Shown here: piece by piece, positions 55,741-64,000 of the stretch
Layout of the letters: each line of letters begins with the position of its first letter
Position numbering within the stretch: the stretch's first letter is position 1
Assembly: GCA_009801015.1 (NCBI GenBank)
Contig: VHZZ01000002.1
Location: 706,698-770,697, forward strand
Direction of reading: 5' to 3'
Source: Silene noctiflora
Lineage: Eukaryota; Streptophyta; Magnoliopsida; Caryophyllales; Caryophyllaceae
Length of the DNA stretch: 64,000 nucleotides
The notes under the pieces: generated by a model
The model's input: the letters and a program-made list of their open reading frames with translations, nothing else
Told to the model about the DNA's origin: nothing
The model's database searches: none
Position numbers and translations under genes: made by a program

Positions 55741-55911
55741 CACACTTTTACATATTTCACATACTACATACTATATATTATATCTCCTTCAACATATATC
55801 CTCTCTTTAATTAATTTGGACCGTCCTTCTTTATTATAATTATTATTATTATTATTATCATCATAAAAATCGAAACAAATTAAACTAATTAATTAGTTCG
55901 TATTATATATC

Positions 55912-56137
55912 ATGGGTTTAAGAGATATCGGAGCAACTCTTCCGCCCGGGTTTAGATTTTATCCGAGTGACGAAGAATTAGTATGTCATTATCTTCGTAA
56001 AAAGATTATTAATGAAGATTCTCTTAAGGGCACTTTGGTTGAAATTGATTTGCATATTTGTGAACCATGGCAACTTCCTGGTATGTTTTATTCATTTTTC
56101 TCTTCATTTTATTGTTATTAATCTCTTTATTAATACG

Positions 56138-56182
<45 letters not shown>

Positions 56183-59100
56183 TCTAAGTTCTTATTAATA
56201 CGGTTTTTTAAATCAATAACGGAATTAGAAAAGACAATTTTAAAAATTTAAGAATTACCAAACAATTTTCTTCGATTTTCGAAGAAATTTTGTTAATTTT
56301 TAAAGAAAAATTATTATGGCCATGTTTGTACGTTACTTTTTCCATGAATTTTCCATGCATGTTGCATGAAGATAATGGAGCTTGATGATAATCTTCAATT
56401 AATAATACTATTTATCTTTAATTGTTTGACACAATACTTTTCTATTAAAATTCATTTATTTATTGCTATCAATAAAAGAATAATTTTTATCCAAATAAAC
56501 CGTGTCTTACAGTGCCAGACCGTATCACACAATAATTACTAATTATTTGATAATATACTTTCTTCAAGTTGTATGATGAAGTGATGGAATATATTCGTGT
56601 GTGAAGTAGTCATGTGTTCCGAAAATAGTATGTTAGTGAGATGGTGATATGAGCATGCGTATTCTTTTATTCTTTTGTTTGTCAAAAATAAATTTTCAGT
56701 TTTGAAATTCAAATGATTTATCTAAAACTAATTTATGGTATATATTATGTGCAAATTTCAAATAATAAACTATGTATATACATTTAGTTTAAGAATAATA
56801 ATTGAGTGCATGCATCCATTTTACAAAAATTTACATAAATAGCGTAACCGTGACAGTTCAGTCTGTAACGCGTATTTGTTTTTCGGGTAGATCTTATTCT
56901 TGTACAAGTGAATGCATCAATCTAACAAAAAATTACCCAAATAGCGTAACGTGACAGCTAAGTCTGTAACGCGCGTTTGTTTATCGGGTAGATTTTATTC
57001 TTGTACTTTCTGAAAATGCGTACATTAATTCCGTTACGTAAAAGTTAATGTTATCTACTTGGAGAAAATTATGGCTTTTTTTTTATCCCCTATATTTTTA
57101 ATATATAATTTTTATAAAGTTTTTAGTGTATACAATACTCATGAACAAACATCCACAAGATGTTTTTTGTACAATATAACTTTTGCAAATAACTAACAAT
57201 TACATCAAAGGTAGTACAAATTTGTCTTAATTAATGGAAGGATCTCAATTCCCATCTTTAATTATTTGATTTAGTTTGAAAGGAACATTTCACTCAAATT
57301 ATTGTCTAGGTTGGTGTTATAATAATTAAATTAATGCATGTGATAAATTATAATTAAATCTCCTAATAATTATATCTAATTAATCATATTAATGCTAATG
57401 CTATTTTCCCTTTAGTTAGCTCTATCAATTGTTCAATATAGATTAAAAATTCTCGAGTTTAAACCTATTATAGTACTCTGTCTGCTCTCATTATTTCTTT
57501 ACATGAATTAAATACTTCTCACAAAAAAATATAAAAAATAAATAAATGAATGAAACGGAAAAATTAACAAATTTTTAAATGAGAACATGCAATTATTAAG
57601 GATGGATCTAAGCAATGGTCACCAAATGTCCTAATGAAAACTTCCAAAATACTTACTATTAAAGGAAATTCTTAAAATATATAATCGTCATAAACTTACT
57701 TTTTTCGCATTTCTTTTTTATTATTAAAGCCATTTTGTTAAAAAAAAATTCTAAATTGTATACACACAAATCCACAACAAACGTTGAATGCAAATACCAA
57801 AAAAAACCACCACTACACAAATTTACTATTTATGCAAATACAAATTATTACCAAATAAAAAAAAATCACTATTATTATTCCCTTAATCCATACTATTTAT
57901 GTAAATAAGATAAGGCACGTCTTATATATTCCATGCTAAAATTTCCACTATATAATACTAAAAATTGACTCATGTCCTATAATAACAAATAATACCAACA
58001 AAAATTTGTTGGTCTACTAATTCAGAATAATTCTTCTATGAAACGGTTTTACAATACCATTAGCTAAAAACAATAATGCCCTCTTACAAAGCAGAGTCTG
58101 GTGAAAGTTATTTTAATAGAATTATTTAAATAAAATAGCAGCTGATTTTACAATAAAACTTCTATAAAACCGCTTTTATTTTACACAATAATATGAATCG
58201 GAGTAAAATATTTTTACCTTAAAAAAATGTTTTAATAACACGTGTACAACGCGTTTGGTGTTTCTTCCTCAATAAGTAGGCTTATGATGAAAGCCAAAGA
58301 AATTTGTATACCTTTGTAACCAATTAGTAATACTAAGGTTGACTCCTTTCTATTTTATGCAAAATTACAACCTTGCCAACTTTTTCATGCCTCACTTAAG
58401 TTTTCTTAATAAAAAAATTTGATTAATTAAGTATCTGAAAACGGATTTTCTGTCTCATCTCGTGTCCTACTTCATTAATTGAAGGAGAAATTGTTATTAG
58501 TTTTATTATGTAAATGATAATGTATCGGCGTATCGCGAGATAAAAGTGGAACAGGTGATCTTAAGTGGCTTTTATTTATGAATGAAGAATTTCCTAATTA
58601 AATCTTTTCATATGTCACATATAATTAGCCTTAATTTGATAGTTGATTAAGAATGTCACTTTTTATAACCTAAATTATTTGTTTATTTGTTTTTCTCAAT
58701 TTAGTAGGTATTTAATAACTTTTGCATGAATATGAACAAGTAATTCTACCAAGTCATAGGTTTTTTGTGTTCCCTAATTTTGGTATGTTCTTATCTTTTT
58801 GTTAAAGGTTAGTAATGAAATTGACTAGGTACCAATTTGTGTTAGTTTTTATATATTTTAGTCAAACTATATATATTTTAGTGGGAAAGGAATATTTCTA
58901 TTCTTAGCCAATTATTAATTTGATCATCAATTGTAGTATAGTACTTGTGATATGAAATTTTTGGTTAGATTATTGGAAATTTTAGGTGAATGATCAATTT
59001 TCTATAATTTATTATTTTACTAGTTAGTTTTCCATATAAATCTACTTTCCAAAACTTTTGTAATATTGTCATTTAATTTCATCTTTTTATTCATACATAT

Positions 59101-62100
59101 AATATAATGTTATAATAATCAGGGATGAAGTCAGCTTCAAATTTTATCTTGAGCTGAAATATCAATCTTATCGACCTGTATTTAGCTTCGTCCCTATAAT
59201 CACGATTTGATAAAACTAATCATTCATGCAACCTATAATTTCAAAACGTTCTTTAGAAGATAGATTAAAGGGTCCCCATGAAAAAACAAACAAGACTATA
59301 AGTCTATAACTAATTTGGGTACATCAAAGATAGTGACACATTAATAAGGACATATAGCAAATTTTTCAACTTGTTTTTTTTACATAACATAATAGATCAA
59401 GATTCCATCACTTTAGTAGTATTTGACATGAGTGGCAATGTGGCATACATAAGAACAACAGTGGCGGAGCCAGAATTAAAGTTTACGGGGTGAAAAATTT
59501 TAGGAGAGCGGAATGGTAATAAAATAAGGTATACTTGAAAAAAATTCGAAAATTTCAACTAAAAATTTCGAAAATTTCATCCGTCAAAGGGGCGACCGCC
59601 CCTGCTAGCCTCCCCTAGCTCCACCAGCATAAGAATATATATATATATATATATATGTCTAGTTGAATTAGATGTTGAGCATATCTTAATTATAAAAACC
59701 TTGAGAAGATTTTTTATAACAAAAGATAAACTTCATTGATACAACTTTTGATCTTTTGGCTACAAAGTCTTGATGAAGATTCTTTGATTGTATACTTTTA
59801 TTAAAAACTTTTGCTCCAACTCAATAATTTCAAAAGCTAAGGGGTCCCAATGATAACCTCTCTTTTACTCTATCTGTCTCGGTTATTTATCTACTTTATG
59901 ACAAAATGTGTGCCAATATTTACATTCATCGACTACAAGGTAAAATCCAATTTAGCTACAGATATTTCAGTACCAAACCACTTGATCTCGGTAAATTCTT
60001 TTGGTCTGTATGTGTGCCAAAAAGTGGATAAATAACCGAGTCAACATGGTTTCTGGATGGTTTTTCGTAAATCATGGTAACAAAATATTTACATTCATCA
60101 TAATAAAGTTTTTCAAAAATATTTTTTTTTAATGAAAAATATGAAAATAAATAGCGAAATTAAAACAGAGTTAATGTGGTCTTTTGAAAACTGCGCAAGT
60201 CAAATTAGGAAGATTATTATGGAATGAACGGATTTGTACGTTATGCAATAATAATTGTACAAGTTTACGATATCTCAGTGATATGACTAAACATATAAGA
60301 ATTACGTAGAATTAATTAAACAAAAAAAATCAAAGACAATAATTGAACTTTCTAATTAAGGATTAATTATTATTATTATTTGTTATTAGTATTTGTACAC
60401 GCAAAAGTTAATTAATTGAATAAATTAGGGTTGAGCTAACTAACTTAATTAACTTTTCGTAAATAAATGAAATTTGTTGTTTTCTAAATAATGGATTTAT
60501 TTGATTTGATGATTGTGCAGAGGTGGCTAAGCTCAACACTAGCGAATGGTATTTCTTTAGCTTTCGCGATCGTAAGTACGCAACGGGTTTTCGGACCAAT
60601 AGGGCGACGACAGCTGGCTATTGGAAAGCAACCGGAAAAGATCGGGTTGTACTTGACCCGAAAACTAAGGATATTGTTGGAATGAGAAAGACTTTGGTTT
60701 TCTATAGAAATCGGGCCCCGAATGGGATTAAAACGGGTTGGATCATGCATGAGTTTCGGTTGGAGAGTCCTCATATGCCTCCTAAGGTACGTAAGAACTT
60801 AATACTAAAAATCATTTTATCATATGTTAGTGTTGAATATAATCCGACTAATTATTAATTAATTGATTATATATGATTTTATATACGATATACTAATCAT
60901 GTGTTATTAGGGTTTTTTAGTCACAAGAATAATTTGATAATCACGAGATTTGAATGCAAGTTATGAGTATTCAATATTCAGGCGGATTAAGTATCTACAA
61001 GCTGTAATAGTTAATTTCCTAAATTAATTGGTATCAAGGTTTGAAGTGAAAACGTGTTATTATATTACACATAATACAAAAAATTCATGATCTTTCACAA
61101 AATCAAGTTAGCAACAAAAATAAACAAAATACATTATAACGATTTTAGTAGGTATTCTGTAAAACGATTTTACAATAAAATAGTGTAAAACATATATAAC
61201 GTAGAATTGATATCCTTATTAAGGACAAAGAGCGGTTTACAAGATTTAAAAACTGTTTGACTTTATAACAACGCTTGTATAAAACGGTTTTATACAAGTT
61301 TATTGAATTATGGTGCATGATTATGGAAGGTCGGTTAGGAAAATAAATAGGATAAAATGGAATAATAATTAAGAAGAATCAAATGACACAAGTACATGAA
61401 TGACGACTCAAATACAATGATTGGGGAACAAAGGTTTTCTTAATAGCATTGTCTTTAGTCACATCGATCTTCTTGCATCTAATAAATAAATAAATAAATA
61501 ATTAATTAATTAATTAATTAATTAATTAATTAATTTACGGCTTGTAGAAATTTCACGTAAACTTTGGTTAACCATTCGTTTTTGTTAAACTTACTACGTG
61601 TTTCCTATTCCCATGCAATCATGCATACAGTAATTATGTCACATAAAATGTCACATTTCTAATCATAGATTATTTGTGGATTGTATGTACTTTAGGGTAG
61701 GGTGGTCATATTGGGGGCTCCCTTTTAGACTTACATAATTAGTACGTCACCTGATGATACTCAATCTCGATAATCTCGATTTCATTCTCTTATATTCTCT
61801 TATATTCCCATTTTGCTTAGTAACATGCATGATGAGACGGTTTATTACGAAAACTAATAAAATCTTAGTCAGCTCGCTTAAAAATTCTTATTTAAGATAC
61901 GTAATATTTATTTTAATGATATAACAGATTCAAATACGTTTATTAGTTGCAGTTAGATTATCTTTTCATCATAGTGTCTATTCCGATACATTGAATCATT
62001 TGTCAAGTTGATACCCGATATTATTATTATTATTATGTTATCATTTTCAAAATGTTTATATTTTATAGGTTTATGAGCTTTGTTTATTTTGTTAATTACT

Positions 62101-62593
62101 AACTAATTAATTACACAAATTTTATTGTGAATGCATGCAGGAAGATTGGGTGTTATGCAGAGTATTTCACAAGGGCAAGACAACAGATGAAAATAATATA
62201 TCTAATATTAATATTAATAATATTAATAAAAATAATAACCAAAATCAATATATTTTTGACCCTAATAACACAACAACAAGCACCTCATCACCACCACCAT
62301 TAGTAGCATCACCACCTTCTATAAACCATCAACACAGAATCCCTTGTGAATGCCAAAACCCTAACCCTAATCCGCTAATTTTTCATCCAAATTCCGTCTC
62401 AACGACGACAAATAACCTTAATAATTTCCTACACAACCTTAAGGATGATAATGAATACGGGTTTTTCTTCGACATGGATATGGAGGATACTAGCAATAAT
62501 TTGGTTGACGGAATTCCTCATTCTATGGTAAACCATGGCGGATTTGGAGATATAAGATTTGAAGATGATAGTAACGGGACAATATTTATTTAA
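55912..62593 (+). CDS. NAC domain transcription factor
   Basis: Three exons at 55912-56080, 60521-60786 and 62141-62593 give 295 residues with GT-AG introns and matching phases. The NAC domain covers about residues 8-160. Subdomain A is [20 protein letters not shown] is [18 protein letters not shown] is [21 protein letters not shown] includes [11 protein letters not shown] and [16 protein letters not shown], and E is [18 protein letters not shown] is the DNA-contacting strand. [20 protein letters not shown] and the [17 protein letters not shown] join place it near the NAC21/22 (NAC1)-like and CUC-related NACs of development. The C-terminus has an asparagine-rich stretch ([15 protein letters not shown]), a Ser/Pro stretch and acidic patches ([13 protein letters not shown]), as expected of an activation region. 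I see no miR164-type site in exon 3. Intron 1 is 4.4 kb, long for a NAC gene, and repeat-laden. Confidence 0.96.
56142..56179. repeat. TA microsatellite in NAC intron 1
   Basis: About 19 TA units, 60 bases past the exon 1 donor. Confidence 0.95.
59460..59629. mobile_element. AGTGGCGGAGCC-ended repeat in NAC intron 1
   Basis: AGTGGCGGAGCCAGAATT at the left and CCCCTAGCTCCACCAGC at the right are inverse-like, with GGGGCGACCGCCCCTGC near the right end. Same family as 41566-41695. Confidence 0.55.
59866..60045. mobile_element. Stowaway-like MITE in NAC intron 1
   Basis: CTCGGTTATTTATCTACTTT at the left mirrors AAGTGGATAAATAACCGAG at the right. The inner TGTGTGCCA/TGTGTGCCAA pieces are direct. 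Confidence 0.6.
61482..61536. repeat. compound TAAA/TTAA microsatellite in NAC intron 2
   Basis: About five TAAA units run into about nine ATTA units. Confidence 0.95.
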
Positions 62594-63054
62594 TTATATT
62601 AATTTCCGACTAATTACGAAAAAAATGGATTTAAAGGACATAATTTAAAGACAACAAGTACATAACTATTTATTATTTTGTGAAAATTTGTGTGAAATTT
62701 GGCATTGAGGACAATGTAGTTTTTAATTAATGTTTAGACAATATTAGATTGTAGTACAATATTGTATGTGTAATAAATAGTAGTATAGTACTATAGTAGT
62801 GTAGCATTTAGATTTGTCATTCATATAATATGGGAATTATTATTATTGTACAAACATATTGTTGTACTTTTTATTGATTGTAGCCATATATTATTGATAT
62901 TATATATACATATATATTTGTAAATAATAATCGGATTTTCTAACATGTGCCCTTGGCACATGTTAATAACCTAATTATGGTAAGATTGTTGAAAATATCT
63001 CATCACAAATTAGAGTTGAAACTCATATTTACTATAATATATACCATTATTCCC
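62594..63054 (+). other. NAC 3' flank
   Basis: AT-rich; AATAAA within GTAATAAATAG at about 62770-62777 is a plausible polyadenylation signal about 180 bases past the stop. Nothing else seen. Confidence 0.4.
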
Positions 63055-63576
63055 AGTGGCGTTTTTAGGATTAGAGTGATGGGGCCGGGGTTCAATTTAA
63101 TACAATTGTTTTTTCGTAAATTAAGACCGTAATTTTCTTATTGTCAATGTTTGGCGAGCTATGCTATTGAATGTTCTAAAATTGTAAGGGTAAATTATTA
63201 AAAAAAATTATGATATGCATTAATACATTTAATTTGGCTTTAACATTTAGCAAAATTTAATTGTAATACATTAGACGAAATTAACAAGGGAAAATATTAT
63301 TGAACTTAATAACAAAGATAATCAATTATTTTATTTTTTTTGGTGAAAAAAGATAATCAATTATGGAAAGTAGTAGAACCTCAATTTTAGAAGCAAAAAA
63401 AATTAAGGAGAGAAAAGAAGCCTGGGTTTCGAACCCAATACCTCCAAAACAAAATAAAACATTCTTTACCACTACATCACTTTTCAAGGAATTAAATAAT
63501 TCTACACTAAAATATTTATATATGTTTTTAATGGGATTCAATGGAATCCCGTGAACCCCCTATAAAAACGCCCCTC
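63055..63576. mobile_element. MITE with GGCGTTTTTA ends
   Basis: AGTGGCGTTTTTAGGA at the left is inverse-like to TATAAAAACGCCCCT at the right, about 520 bases apart. GGGTTTCGAACCCAAT inside resembles a polymerase III box B and may be a nested SINE piece. Confidence 0.6.
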
Positions 63577-63594
63577 ATTATTCTTGTATACTAA

Positions 63595-63776
63595 GGTCCT
63601 GTTCTTTTGGACTTAACTACAACTCATTTCAATTCAATTCAACTGATCTTTTCACAAATAACTCTTACTTTAATTCAGTTTAATTAAGTTCTATTTAATT
63701 CAGTTTAGTTCAATGCAACTCAATTAAGTTCAATTATCTCCAGCTCTGCTCTTTTTATCCAAAAAAACAAAGCCTA
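63595..63776. mobile_element. GTTCTTTTGGACT-family MITE
   Basis: GGTCCTGTTCTTTTGGACTT at the left and ATCCAAAAAAACAAAGCC at the right are inverse-like; the interior is TTCAATT/TTCAGTT steps. Beyond 63776 I see nothing but AT-rich DNA. Confidence 0.65.
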
Positions 63777-64000
63777 AATCAATGTTTTTTTTTTTTGGCA
63801 TCCACTAAGAATTCTTTCTTCATGCCTACAAAATGAGTTAAGAATTTTCTTCTTATTATAAAGAGAGTTACAATAATTATTTTTATGCTGACACAATTTA
63901 AAATCTCACACAATAAGTACGGTAATTTAATTAAACTCTTTTTAGATAAATCCCGAAGATGTGTATTACATGGTACACAATTTATCATTTTAATATACTC

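Overview
This is a stretch of nuclear DNA from a flowering plant, most likely a core eudicot. Genes are split by AT-rich GT-AG introns, intergenic DNA is AT-rich, and the whole window is littered with plant-type small transposons (Stowaway-like foldbacks opening with CTCCCTCC, tRNA-derived SINEs, Helitron ends). The element mix would fit Caryophyllales, but that is a guess and the species cannot be fixed from this sequence. Runs of N and single N calls show it comes from a draft assembly.

Five protein-coding genes can be rebuilt exon by exon with intact frames, apart from one exon lost in an N gap. From left to right they are: (1) an NDR-type AGC protein kinase on the minus strand (coding 8676 down to 1268); (2) a CSB/ERCC6-like SWI2/SNF2 ATPase of the CHR8 type, plus strand (14080-20444, 7 exons, 1218 aa); (3) a NECAP-like endocytic adaptor, plus strand (21820-24968, 3 exons, 286 aa); (4) the H/ACA snoRNP protein NOP10, plus strand (26804-29798, 3 exons, 64 aa); (5) a NAC transcription factor, plus strand (55912-62593, 3 exons, 295 aa). 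They form no operon or cluster: growth signalling, transcription-coupled repair, clathrin traffic, pseudouridylation/ribosome biogenesis and developmental transcription control simply lie side by side.

The first 30 kb is gene-rich. From about 30.6 kb to 55.9 kb no convincing protein gene is visible. The start of a possible spliced non-coding or 5' leader transcript lies at 30.6-30.9 kb, and a possible gene relic near 34.1-34.5 kb. The rest of that span is repeats: a SINE with a perfect 17-bp target duplication, four Helitron-like 3' ends in the window as a whole, several long foldbacks, two copies of a 180-bp MITE in opposite orientation, and microsatellites.

I found no evidence of a novel multi-gene system. 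The observations I rate highest are: intronic tandem copies of an exon edge in the NECAP gene, a triplicated 200-bp unit in NOP10 intron 1 carrying a 51-bp palindrome, Helitron termini whose terminal hairpin is built on an RY (CATGCATG) palindrome, two long inverted repeats that could feed small RNAs, an E2F-type site in the CSB leader, and an unusual NDR kinase C-terminal tail.
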